From NCBI GenBank assembly GCA_964590225.1, contig CAZPWS010000022.1, positions 1-48,342 of the forward strand: a DNA stretch of 48,342 nucleotides, written 5' to 3'. This stretch comes from JAEUSG01 sp964590225 (lineage in GTDB: Bacteria; Fibrobacterota; OXYB2-FULL-49-7; JAEUSG01). Both the position numbers and the translations under genes were made by a program. The notes under the pieces are model-generated. The model saw only the letters and a list, made by a program, of their open reading frames with translations, made no database searches and had not been told where the DNA came from. Within the stretch, counting starts at the first letter, position 1. Each line of letters starts with the position of its first letter. Positions 1-8,294 of the stretch are shown piece after piece.

Positions 1-71
1 TGCAAAATCTATCTGGCCTACCACCTAAGGAAATCTCGCTAATCTTTATCGCTGTTCGGTATGTACAAAGA

Positions 72-101
72 TTGCTACTTCAAAACTCTTTATTGTATTT
101 A
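72..101 (+). promoter_or_regulatory. possible sigma-70 promoter of rnpB
   Basis: TTGCTA at 72-77 and TATTTA at 96-101 are separated by 18 bp and lie just upstream of the RNase P RNA 5' end near 110. Both hexamers are weak matches, so the call rests mainly on position. The rest of 1-109 shows no gene or RNA that I recognise. Confidence 0.3.
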
Positions 102-109
102 TAACTCTG

Positions 110-537
110 GAAGCGGGTCGGGCGGTCGCGTCTTACGAAAACGGGGACATTAGTCGTTGTTTTATGTTGGATGAGGAAAGTCCGGGTACCGCAGGGCAGG
201 ATGCTTCCTAACAGGAAGGCGGGGTGACCCGACGGAAAGTGCCACAGAAAATAGACCGCCATTTGTTGTTGTGAAGGTAACTTTGCGCAGTCAAATGGTA
301 AGGGTGAAACGGTGAGGTAAGAGCTTACCGCCTCACTGGTGACAGTGAGGGCAAAGGCAAACCCCATCCGGTACAAGACCAAATAGGAGAGGGAGGGGCT
401 GCCCGTCTCGTTTATGAAAAGTTTTAAAAATAGCTTTTCATCTAATCTCTCGGGTAGGTTGCATGAGGTTCGGCGCAGGCCGTGCCCAATAGAGAGATGA
501 CCGTACAAATACAGAACCCGGCTTACAGACCCGCTTC
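110..537 (+). ncRNA. rnpB: RNase P RNA (bacterial type A)
   Basis: This is the catalytic RNA of RNase P, which removes 5' leaders from tRNA precursors. The conserved core is visible: GAGGAAAGTCCGGG near 173-186, the CACAGAAAATAGACCGCC block near 243-260, the GGTAAGGGTGAAACGGTG block near 297-314, and AGAACCCGGCTTACAG near 513-528. The ends are set by helix P1: GAAGCGGGTC at 110-119 pairs perfectly with GACCCGCTTC at 528-537. A length of about 428 nt is usual for type A. A 169-residue reading frame on the opposite strand is a shadow of this RNA. The downstream gene, a SurA-like chaperone, is on the same strand. Confidence 0.95.
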
Positions 538-544
538 TTTTTTT
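528..544 (+). terminator. probable 3' end/terminator of rnpB
   Basis: The 3' strand of helix P1 is followed directly by seven T residues (538-544), which would release the transcript after P1 closes. There is no separate hairpin, so termination is inferred from the T-run and the RNA end. Confidence 0.4.
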
Positions 545-638
545 GTCAGTTTTTGAATCTTCGATTTCAAAATTTACTATCTTTCTCATTTAAAGGTTGC
601 TCTTGGTTCTGAGCATTATAAAAGTTACGAGAGGTTTT

Positions 639-1928
639 ATGAGGCGTTTTCCCCTGTTCGTTTTGTTGGCTGCTTTTTCTTTATTGTTCGGTCAACAGAA
701 AATTATTGATAGAATAATTGCCGTAATTGACGACCAGATTATTCTTGAGTCCGAGCTGAACGAAATGGTGTACTTTACATTTCAAAGCATAGGCAAAGCT
801 GTTCCGGTTGGATCAATGGAATTTATTGCTATGCGCGAAAAGGTTCTTGGCAGTATGATAGAGGACAAGCTTTTGCTTAAAGAAGCGGAAGCCGAAAGTA
901 TCTTTGTCTCGAAAGAGGAAATCAATCGGCAGAGAGATGGGCAGATTGATGCTTATGTAAGACAAATTGGTTCAATGGCGGCCCTGGAGGAAGAACTCAA
1001 AAGATCATACGGTTTGACACTTATTCGATTCAGAAAGCAGTTGGAAGACCAGATACGCGAGCAGGGAATGAAGATGCAGCTCGCACAAAAAATAAGGCAA
1101 AAGCTTGTTGTAACAAAAGAGGATGTTGCAGCATTTTTGCGCATGCACGGCGATTCCCTGCCTAAGGAGAAGGGTAGTCTGCTGCTTGCTCATGTGCAAA
1201 AGAATATCGTAGCTTCTCAATCCATAATCAAAGTTGCACACGATAAAATAAAAAAGGCGGAAGGCCTGATTCTCGATGGTCGCCCATTCGCGGATGTCGC
1301 GAAAGAGTATTCTGATGACCCATCGGCTGCCAAGGGCGGAGATATCGGGTTTTTTGAAAAAGGATTTTTGGATCCGGCGTTTGAAAAGGCGGCCTTCTCG
1401 CTTAATGTTGGCGAGGTAAGTTCCATCGTACGAAGTAGTTATGGTTTTCATATTATCAAACTGGAAGAGCGGAAAGACAACTCTGTTCGTGCCAGACACA
1501 TACTTGCTTTTGTGCTACCGTCGGCTGGCGATACGCTCCTCGCAAGCCAAATCTGTGATTCTGTTGGGAAGTTTGCTGTTACGGATTCGCTGTTTCGCGC
1601 AGCTGCTTCGCTTCTTACTGATGATAGGCTTACTAAGGAAAAAGGTGGTGTTCTTGGTTGGCTTGCGATAGATAAACTCGATGGAGAGTACAAGACGGCT
1701 ATCTCCTCACTTGGAAAGGGAGAAAATAGCCCACCTGTGATTATAGGAAACTCATATCATGTTTTCAGACTAATAGACAAGGTTGATGAAAGAACCCTAA
1801 CGCTTGAAGACGACTACGAAATTATCCGTTCTTTTGCCATTAACGACCGATTGCGAGAGGAACTTGCAAATCGGGCAGAGAGGATTAGAAAAAAAGTCTT
1901 TGTTGAAAATCGTCTCTCAAGTAGATAG
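639..1928 (+). CDS. surA: SurA-like periplasmic peptidyl-prolyl isomerase
   Basis: Likely periplasmic chaperone that helps outer-membrane beta-barrel proteins fold and cross the periplasm. The ATG at 639 was chosen because it gives a clean signal peptide (MRRFPLFVLLAAFSLLFG, residues 1-18) and follows GAGAGG at 630-635; the frame is open from 597, but that extension has no signal-peptide form. The 429-residue protein has a helical SurA N-domain at about 20-155 (starts IIDRIIAVIDDQIILESELNE), a parvulin domain at about 180-276 with the family signatures FADVAKEYSDDPSAAKGGDIGF and YGFHIIKLEER, and a weaker second parvulin-like segment (RARHILAFV onward, 284-378). This is the usual SurA order. 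Five bases separate it from the next gene, so co-transcription is likely. The many barrel proteins in this window would be natural clients (inference). Confidence 0.85.
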   Translation: MRRFPLFVLLAAFSLLFGQQKIIDRIIAVIDDQIILESELNEMVYFTFQSIGKAVPVGSMEFIAMREKVLGSMIEDKLLLKEAEAESIFVSKEEINRQRDGQIDAYVRQIGSMAALEEELKRSYGLTLIRFRKQLEDQIREQGMKMQLAQKIRQKLVVTKEDVAAFLRMHGDSLPKEKGSLLLAHVQKNIVASQSIIKVAHDKIKKAEGLILDGRPFADVAKEYSDDPSAAKGGDIGFFEKGFLDPAFEKAAFSLNVGEVSSIVRSSYGFHIIKLEERKDNSVRARHILAFVLPSAGDTLLASQICDSVGKFAVTDSLFRAAASLLTDDRLTKEKGGVLGWLAIDKLDGEYKTAISSLGKGENSPPVIIGNSYHVFRLIDKVDERTLTLEDDYEIIRSFAINDRLREELANRAERIRKKVFVENRLSSR

Positions 1929-1933
1929 ATATT

Positions 1934-2611
1934 ATGGCAATAGTTGAGTTTTTACAAGTGACTAAATATCACAACCGTTCATGGGCTTCTCTCGATAATA
2001 TATCGATAGGTATTGATAAGGGTGAATTTGTGGTTATTACGGGCAAGAGTGGCTCAGGAAAGTCAACAATCTTGCATCATATTTATATGAAAGAACGACC
2101 AACTTCGGGGAGGGTGCTGGTTGACGGGTATGATTCTTCTTCAATCAGAGAAAAAGAGCTTTCTGCGTTGCGGAAAAAGGTTGGGATGATTTTTCAGGAG
2201 CCGCATCTTCTTGGTGATAGAAATGTTTTTGAGAATATCGCACTTCCTCTCAGGCTTCATGGATACTCAGAGACCGATATACGCAAAAAAGTGTTTAGAA
2301 CATTAGCTTATGTTGGTTTATCGCACAGAATGGCCGAAAAACCTATTAATTTATCAACTGGTGAAAAGCAACGGGTCTGTATCGCGCGGTCATTAATTTC
2401 GAACCCACTGCTTTTATTGGCTGACGAACCAACGGGTAATCTTGACAGCGAATCGGCAGAGGATATTCTTAAGCTACTCAAGGGAATAAATACTCATGGT
2501 ACGGCGGTAATAATAGCCACACATCTTCCTGCAATCGCAGGGGACTGTTCGTGCAGGCGAATACATATGGAAAACGGCAAAATAGTCAATGATAGAAGGC
2601 CATTAGAATGA
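1934..2611 (+). CDS. ABC transporter ATPase, FtsE/LolD-like
   Basis: A 225-residue ABC ATPase of the small FtsE/LolD/MacB type. Visible motifs are Walker A GKSGSGKST (residues 37-45), Q-loop MIFQEPHLL, signature LSTGEKQR (normal form LSGGQ/E), Walker B LLLLADEPTGNLD and the switch His in ATHLP. The stretch HLLGDRNVFENIALPLRLHG resembles FtsE, which partners FtsX to activate septal wall hydrolases; LolD-type lipoprotein export is the alternative. No FtsX or LolC/E membrane partner lies next to it: the gene sits 5 bp after surA, and the next gene is an oligopeptide importer with its own promoter. Either the partner is elsewhere or the ATPase has been separated from its operon. The general family is sure; the exact role is not. 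Confidence 0.75.
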   Translation: MAIVEFLQVTKYHNRSWASLDNISIGIDKGEFVVITGKSGSGKSTILHHIYMKERPTSGRVLVDGYDSSSIREKELSALRKKVGMIFQEPHLLGDRNVFENIALPLRLHGYSETDIRKKVFRTLAYVGLSHRMAEKPINLSTGEKQRVCIARSLISNPLLLLADEPTGNLDSESAEDILKLLKGINTHGTAVIIATHLPAIAGDCSCRRIHMENGKIVNDRRPLE

Positions 2612-2617
2612 AAACGG

Positions 2618-2647
2618 TTGAACAGATATGTGAGAATTTTGTATAAT
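2618..2647 (+). promoter_or_regulatory. sigma-70 promoter of the oligopeptide transporter operon
   Basis: TTGAAC (2618-2623), an 18-bp spacer and a perfect TATAAT (2642-2647) lie in the 72-bp gap after the FtsE-like gene. Transcription would start near 2654, about 30 nt before the proposed start codon at 2684. This suggests the importer has its own promoter even if some surA/ATPase readthrough occurs. Confidence 0.7.
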
Positions 2648-2683
2648 CTTTGTCTCGATTGATTATCAATAGTAGGAGTAATT

Positions 2684-5600
2684 CTGAAGGGTAAATCTTC
2701 CGTATATATAAGGTTTTTGGGTGTTGTTGTTTTTTTCTGCCTGCTTTTGATTGCCGGTGGAGTTTTTTTTAGATCTTCTGTCGATACAGTAATCGTTAAA
2801 GGCGATGGTTTTTCCGGCAATAAAGTAATCCCGAATCGTATCCCAAATATCGATCCTCAGAGGCCCGTGGTCTTGCACAAGGATGTGGATTACTCGTTGG
2901 GGAGCAAAGCAAAATGGTATCCTAAGGGAGAGTCTCCGATATTGCATGCCCTCGTAAAAGAAGGTAAGTTACCCCCGCTTAATAAAAGAGTTCCAGTTGA
3001 ACCGGTTGTAATTGGCGGGGTTGATGGAGTTGGTAAGTACGGGGGGAGTTTTGTTTTCAGTGTCGAATCTTCGACTCGCCTAAGCGGCCTTATGAGAATG
3101 CATTTTGGTGGCTCAAAGTTGGTAAGATGGTCACCGCAGGGTTACCCAATAGTTCCTAATCTCGCAAAGAAGGTTGATGTTTCGGCTGATAACAGGATAT
3201 TTCGATTCTATCTTAGGAAAGGTGTTCGTTGGTCTGATGGTCATCCTTTTACTGCGAACGACATTTTATACTGGTGGGAAAATGAAATTCTGGAAACAGA
3301 ATACATTCTCGGTGAAATGCCAGTTTATATGCGAAGTGGTGGTAAGCCGGCAAAGCTTGTAAAGATAGACGATTACACAGTAGATTTTGTTTTTGAGATG
3401 CCTAATGCGTTGCTGCTTCCGCAAATAGCAAGCTGGGGCGAACAAATGTCCGCTTCCCCTGCACACTATTTGCGCAGGTATCATCCACGGCTTGGCGACC
3501 AAGAATTAATAAAAACAATTCAGCTTAAGTTGCGTCTTTTACAACCGAGTGCTGTTTATGCGTATATGAAGGGAATACAGGGGAGTCTTGTTAATGTTTC
3601 CATGCCAAGTTTGTATCCATACACATATAACACCCACAGGATGTCATCTCCTTATGTATTGGTCAGGAATCCGTACTATTGGAAGGTTGATGAAGAGGGT
3701 AACCAGTTGCCCTATATCGACCGCGTATTACTCATTGAGTCAAATAAGCAGAATAGTGGTGTTATGCTTACAAGTGGGCAATTATCATTTTCGGAGACTA
3801 ACTATAAGAATATACCTCTGTTAGAGACAAATAAAGAAAAGGGCGATTACAGCATTTATTATGCGATGGATTTTGCTTCTTCGCCATTCCTCATAAATCC
3901 CAATCTTAATCGCCGGACTAAAACTAGTGAAGAAGTTAAAAAGGGGGAGTTATTAGCTACTCTTGATTTTCGTAAAGCATTGAGTGTTTCGATTGATCGG
4001 CAGGCAATAGTAGATGCAGAATTTCTTGGCACAGTAGAACCGGCTCAGTGTTCTCCACAAAGAGGATCGCTTTTTTTTGATTCGCTTTCACAGAAACGAT
4101 ATACGGAATACGATACCGCTGCTGCTAATAGATTGTTGGACGGAATTGGTTTAACAAAAAGAGATAGGGAAGGGTATCGGACCTTTAAAGATGGTTCACG
4201 GATGACTTTTTATCTTGAAAGTCCTGCTGATAAGGGTATGGGGCCTTCACAGTTTCTTGTTGATAATTGGCGAGATGTGGGGCTCAGAGTAATACCGCGA
4301 GAGAGATTGAATAGACTCTGGATGCTCGATATGAAAGGCTACTTGCACGACCTTAATTTTTATCATAGCGAAGGAGAATTTATTCCTTACCTTCTACCTG
4401 CATCTCTGTTTCCGTACAATCACTGGGAGTCAAATTTTGCGCTTGGCTATGCCGTGTGGTATGTTAGGGGTGGATTGTGGGGCGATACTGCCGCTAAGCG
4501 ACCGGGAAATATTGAACCGCCAGTTGGTTCTCCAAGCAGAGAGGCTATGGAGATTTTTGAAAGGATTAAAACTATTGGAGACCCCCTTGAGCAACGAAGA
4601 GAAGTTGGTAAGATTATTAAGCTTGCTTCCGAAAATCTTTTTACCATAGGGCTAACTACCGCGCCTCCTATTCCGCTAATGATAAGCAATAACCTAAAAA
4701 ATGTTCCTAATAATGCTTTGTATGGTTGGGCAATGAAGTCACCGGACAACATGGGGTTTGATGTTTTTTATTTAAATAAATCCGATGTTACACCAGAGAT
4801 TGCAGAGCAGATTAAGGATGAGATAATTACCAAAAAAGCAGATAACGAGGATGTTCGGAAAATTCATGAGAACTATGTAAAAATGGGTAAAATAGCGGTT
4901 GATTCTGAGCAGGACTCGTTATTGCTTTTGAGCCAGAACGATACGAAACAATCATCAGTTATTTCCGATAATGGTAAAAATAGCAAGGCAAAGGCATTTT
5001 TCTCTTTTCTTGTAATAATTTCAATTGTAACGCTGTTTTTAGTACTTGTTTCAAGAAGGTATCCGTATGTTGGGAAAAGACTTCTGCTAATGATACCAAC
5101 ATTGTTAATAATTTCGGCTCTGGCTTTTTTTATCATACAACTTCCTCCTGGCGATTTTATAACTTCGTATATTGCTCAATTGGAGGGGGCTGGCTATGCT
5201 AATGCGCAGGAAGTTATCGCACAAAAGCGAGAAACATTTAATCTTGATAAATCGCCGATCGAGCAGTACGTATTGTGGATGGGGTTTAAGTGGTTTAAAA
5301 CATTTGAAGAGAAGGATAAGGGCGTTCTACAGGGCAATTTAGGCCGTTCGATGCAAACGGAGGAGCAGGTTACAAAAATGTGGGGTGACCGCTTATTGCT
5401 AACTTTTGTTCTTTCTTTATGTTCAATTTTGCTTGTTTGGTCGTTAGCAATTCCTGCCGGCGTCTTTTCGGCTGTTAAGCAGTATTCTCTTGGTGACTAT
5501 GCAATTTCTCTAGTCGGTTTTATAGGAATGTCAATCCCATCATTTCTCCTTGCTATTGTAATGATGTTTTTAAGTTTCAAATATTTCGATACCAGCGTAG

Positions 5601-6091
5601 TAGGCTTATTTTCGCCTGAGTATGGGGCTCAGTCTTATTGGACTTTTGGAAAGTTTATTGATATGCTTAAGCATATATGGTTGCCCGTTGTGCTTGTAGC
5701 TATAAGTGGAACAGCAGGAATGATAAGGGTTATGAGAGCTAATTTGCTGGACGAATTGAATAAGCCATATGTAGTTACTGCAATGGCAAAGGGAGTGCAT
5801 CCGGTAAAGATGTTGTTTAAGTATCCATTTAGAATGGCGATAAATCCTTTCATTTCTGGCATAGGAGGGGTGATTCCCGCGTTGATTTCTGGAGGTGGAC
5901 TTGTAGCAATCGTTCTTGGATTACCCACGCTCGATCCTTTGATGCTGAACGCACTGCTTGCGGAAGATATGTATATGGCAGGTTCAATTTTGATGGTACT
6001 AACTACACTTGGTCTTGTGGGGGTTCTTATAAGTGATTTGTTGCTTCTATGGGTTGATCCACGAATACGATATGAGAGCGGAACACGATAA
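2684..6091 (+). CDS. oligopeptide ABC transporter: fused substrate-binding protein and OppB/DppB-type permease
   Basis: A single reading frame holds two proteins that are normally separate. After an N-terminal membrane anchor (LGVVVFFCLLLIAGGVFF) comes a full family 5 peptide-binding domain, about 60-700 (FYLRKGVRWSDGHPFTANDI, NPYYWKVDEEGNQLPYID, RKALSVSIDRQAIVDAEF). A hydrophobic segment at about 770-790 and a complete OppB-type permease of about 345 residues follow (RLLLMIPTLLIISALAFFI; EAA loop with AMAKGVHPVKMLFKYPF). Topology works: anchor in-out, binding domain in the periplasm, second segment out-in, permease N-terminus in the cytosol. The start is uncertain. No ATG fits; CTG at 2684 follows GGAG (2675-2678) by 5 nt and gives a basic MKGKSS N-terminus, ATT at 2681 is less likely, and TTG at 2717 is the first conventional start. 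The stop TAA abuts the ATG of the OppC gene. The substrate is probably peptides, but cannot be read from sequence. Confidence 0.85.
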   Translation: MKGKSSVYIRFLGVVVFFCLLLIAGGVFFRSSVDTVIVKGDGFSGNKVIPNRIPNIDPQRPVVLHKDVDYSLGSKAKWYPKGESPILHALVKEGKLPPLNKRVPVEPVVIGGVDGVGKYGGSFVFSVESSTRLSGLMRMHFGGSKLVRWSPQGYPIVPNLAKKVDVSADNRIFRFYLRKGVRWSDGHPFTANDILYWWENEILETEYILGEMPVYMRSGGKPAKLVKIDDYTVDFVFEMPNALLLPQIASWGEQMSASPAHYLRRYHPRLGDQELIKTIQLKLRLLQPSAVYAYMKGIQGSLVNVSMPSLYPYTYNTHRMSSPYVLVRNPYYWKVDEEGNQLPYIDRVLLIESNKQNSGVMLTSGQLSFSETNYKNIPLLETNKEKGDYSIYYAMDFASSPFLINPNLNRRTKTSEEVKKGELLATLDFRKALSVSIDRQAIVDAEFLGTVEPAQCSPQRGSLFFDSLSQKRYTEYDTAAANRLLDGIGLTKRDREGYRTFKDGSRMTFYLESPADKGMGPSQFLVDNWRDVGLRVIPRERLNRLWMLDMKGYLHDLNFYHSEGEFIPYLLPASLFPYNHWESNFALGYAVWYVRGGLWGDTAAKRPGNIEPPVGSPSREAMEIFERIKTIGDPLEQRREVGKIIKLASENLFTIGLTTAPPIPLMISNNLKNVPNNALYGWAMKSPDNMGFDVFYLNKSDVTPEIAEQIKDEIITKKADNEDVRKIHENYVKMGKIAVDSEQDSLLLLSQNDTKQSSVISDNGKNSKAKAFFSFLVIISIVTLFLVLVSRRYPYVGKRLLLMIPTLLIISALAFFIIQLPPGDFITSYIAQLEGAGYANAQEVIAQKRETFNLDKSPIEQYVLWMGFKWFKTFEEKDKGVLQGNLGRSMQTEEQVTKMWGDRLLLTFVLSLCSILLVWSLAIPAGVFSAVKQYSLGDYAISLVGFIGMSIPSFLLAIVMMFLSFKYFDTSVVGLFSPEYGAQSYWTFGKFIDMLKHIWLPVVLVAISGTAGMIRVMRANLLDELNKPYVVTAMAKGVHPVKMLFKYPFRMAINPFISGIGGVIPALISGGGLVAIVLGLPTLDPLMLNALLAEDMYMAGSILMVLTTLGLVGVLISDLLLLWVDPRIRYESGTR

Positions 6092-7273
6092 ATGACAAGT
6101 ATTATCAAAAGTTTTAAAAAAGAGGACACGGTGTCCGATACCGGCGATCTAAGTTCGCTTGCCCGTGCTTCTCAATGGCAGTTGATAAAAAGGAAGTTTT
6201 CAAAGCATAAGCTCGCAGTTTTTGCGCTTAATATGCTTGTAATTCTCTACTTGTTGGCTGCTTTTTCGGAGTTTTTTGCCCCATACGAACCAAATTCTAA
6301 AAGAATAGATTATATGTATTCGCCTCCGCATAAAGTAAGGCTTAGCTTTAAGAATGGGCTCCATTCGGTTGATTTGCATCAAGAGGTTGATTATTCGACG
6401 CTTAAAAAGGTTTATGTCGAAGATGAGAACAGAATAGTACCATTGCGGTTTTTTATAAAGGGTGATGATTATCGGCTATGGGGATTGTTTAAGTGCAATC
6501 GTCATTTTTTTGGAATCGATACCGCCCGTTATTTCGAAATGTATCCTGAATTGCGGGGCGATAGCGGAAAAATACCGGCGTTTTTCCTTCTCGGAAGCGA
6601 TGCATACGGAAGGGATCTGCTTTCCAGAATGATATACGGGTGTCGTATTTCGCTTTCGGTTGGCTTGTTGGGTATTTTTATAACATTTTGTCTTGGTTTG
6701 ACACTCGGAGGTGTTTCGGGTTACCTTGGTGGCAAAACGGATCTGGTTATACAGCGGATTATTGAAATTAAAAGTGGTTTTCCTGGTCTTCCTCTGTTTA
6801 TGGCGCTGGCTGCTGCAATGCCGGATGATTGGTCGCCGTTGCTCACCTATTTCAGTATAGTTTCAATTATGAGTATTCTTGGGTGGACAGGTCTTGCACG
6901 CGTAGTTAGGAGTAAGATGTTTGCTTTGCGCGAAGAAGAGTATGCTGTCGCGGCTCGCCTTTTGGGTGCGAGTCATGGCAGGATAATTTTTCGCCACCTT
7001 TTGCCTGGATTTTCTAGTCACATAATAGTCTCTTTAACAATGAGCATTCCTGGCATGATTTTGGGTGAAACCGGTCTATCGTTCCTTGGGCTCGGTTTGC
7101 GCCCTCCGGTTGTAAGCCTTGGCGTCCTTTTACAAGATTGTATGAACATTCAGGCTGTCGCCCACTACCCTTGGCTATTGTTGCCGGCGGTCTTTGTTAC
7201 GCTGATAGTTTTGTCCTTTAACTTTTTTGGCGATGGTCTGCGTGATGCCGCAGATCCTTATGCTCACCGGTAG
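6092..7273 (+). CDS. oppC: oligopeptide ABC transporter permease, OppC/DppC type
   Basis: Second membrane subunit of the importer. The first membrane segment is at about 40-62 (LAVFALNMLVILYLLAAF). A soluble insert of about 100 residues follows before the classic OppC start GSDAYGRDLLSRMIYGCRISLSVG (168-190), then further membrane segments and the EAA loop AARLLGASHGRIIFRHLLP that docks on the ATPases. At 393 residues it is some 90 longer than E. coli OppC (about 300), the difference being the periplasmic insert; inserts here occur in other OppC proteins. Its ATG immediately follows the stop of the fused gene, implying translational coupling and equal amounts of the two permeases. Confidence 0.9.
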   Translation: MTSIIKSFKKEDTVSDTGDLSSLARASQWQLIKRKFSKHKLAVFALNMLVILYLLAAFSEFFAPYEPNSKRIDYMYSPPHKVRLSFKNGLHSVDLHQEVDYSTLKKVYVEDENRIVPLRFFIKGDDYRLWGLFKCNRHFFGIDTARYFEMYPELRGDSGKIPAFFLLGSDAYGRDLLSRMIYGCRISLSVGLLGIFITFCLGLTLGGVSGYLGGKTDLVIQRIIEIKSGFPGLPLFMALAAAMPDDWSPLLTYFSIVSIMSILGWTGLARVVRSKMFALREEEYAVAARLLGASHGRIIFRHLLPGFSSHIIVSLTMSIPGMILGETGLSFLGLGLRPPVVSLGVLLQDCMNIQAVAHYPWLLLPAVFVTLIVLSFNFFGDGLRDAADPYAHR

Positions 7274-7278
7274 TACTT

Positions 7279-8292
7279 ATGAAAGATAAAATTGCAACAG
7301 ATTTTGTTCTTGAAGTCAACGATCTAAAAACACACTTTTTTATAGACGAAGGGGTTGTGCCGGCTGTCAATGGAGTCTCTTTTAAGATCAAAAGAGGTGG
7401 TTTCTTTGCAATAGTAGGAGAAAGTGGATGCGGAAAAAGTGTAACGGCCTATTCAATATTGAGACTTGTAAAAAAGCCAGGGCGAATAGTAGGTGGTACA
7501 ATCAAATTACATGCCAAAGATGGCAATAGTTATGATATCACTTCAATGAACGATAAATCTCCCGACTTGTATAAAATCCGTGGTGGTTTAGTCAGTATGA
7601 TTTTTCAGGAACCATTAACCGCCTTAAGCCCACTTTATACCATAGGTAATCAAATTAGCGAGGGCATCTTACTGCATCAGCCTGTTACAAAAAAAGAGGC
7701 AGAGCAGCTTTCAATCGAGATGCTTAAAAAGGTTGGAATTCCTGGTGCAGAAAAAAGGTATAAACAATACCCGCATGAATTATCGGGGGGCATGCGGCAG
7801 CGGGCGATGATTGCTATGGCGCTTGTTTGTAAACCAGAACTTCTTATTGCGGATGAGCCTACTACCGCACTTGATGTTACTATACAGGCGCAAATCCTTA
7901 AAATGATTAAGGGTTTTCAAAAAGAGATGGATATGTCTGTTGTTTTTATTACGCACGATCTTGGAGTTGTCGCCCAAACGGCAGATGAGGTTGTCGTTAT
8001 GTATCTTGGCAGAGCAGTGGAACAGGCCGATGTGCGCACTTTACTTAAGAATCCCAAACATCCATATACAAAAAGTCTTCTTGATTCTTTGCCTGGAATG
8101 CATAGCAGGCGGGATAGACTTAAATCAATTCGCGGCTCTGTTCCAAATCCTTCTGATGTGCCGCAGGGTTGTCCGTTCCACCCAAGGTGCGATGAAATGG
8201 TAAAGGGTGTTTGCGATGTGGGCGGTGTCCCACCCTTAATTGAGATTAAGCATGGTCATCTTTGTGCATGTTCTCTTGTGGTAAAGGAATAA
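7279..8292 (+). CDS. oppD: oligopeptide ABC transporter ATPase, OppD/DppD type
   Basis: First of two ATPases that power peptide uptake. Walker A is GESGCGKS (about 52-59), Q-loop MIFQEPLTALSP, signature ELSGGMRQR, Walker B ELLIADEPTTALD, switch His FITHDLGVV. The C-terminal oligopeptide-transporter extension carries the family Cys set (CPFHPRCDEM, GVCDV, HLCACS), known in DppD-type subunits to be able to hold an iron-sulfur cluster. The 337-residue length is normal. ATG at 7279 follows the OppC stop by 5 bp; two bases separate its stop from the next ATPase gene. The operon order B-C-D-F is the standard one, with the binding protein fused to B. Confidence 0.93.
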   Translation: MKDKIATDFVLEVNDLKTHFFIDEGVVPAVNGVSFKIKRGGFFAIVGESGCGKSVTAYSILRLVKKPGRIVGGTIKLHAKDGNSYDITSMNDKSPDLYKIRGGLVSMIFQEPLTALSPLYTIGNQISEGILLHQPVTKKEAEQLSIEMLKKVGIPGAEKRYKQYPHELSGGMRQRAMIAMALVCKPELLIADEPTTALDVTIQAQILKMIKGFQKEMDMSVVFITHDLGVVAQTADEVVVMYLGRAVEQADVRTLLKNPKHPYTKSLLDSLPGMHSRRDRLKSIRGSVPNPSDVPQGCPFHPRCDEMVKGVCDVGGVPPLIEIKHGHLCACSLVVKE

Positions 8293-8294
8293 CA

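Noticed and set aside
80..589. 169-residue frame on the minus strand
   Set aside because: It is the exact antisense of the RNase P RNA; codon use and composition are not protein-like.
597..622. Promoter TTGCTC...TATAAA before surA
   Set aside because: The spacer is only 14 bp, too short for sigma-70.
597..638. Longer N-terminus of the SurA-like protein starting at 597
   Set aside because: It would place 14 residues before a perfect signal peptide, and the ribosome site fits ATG 639.
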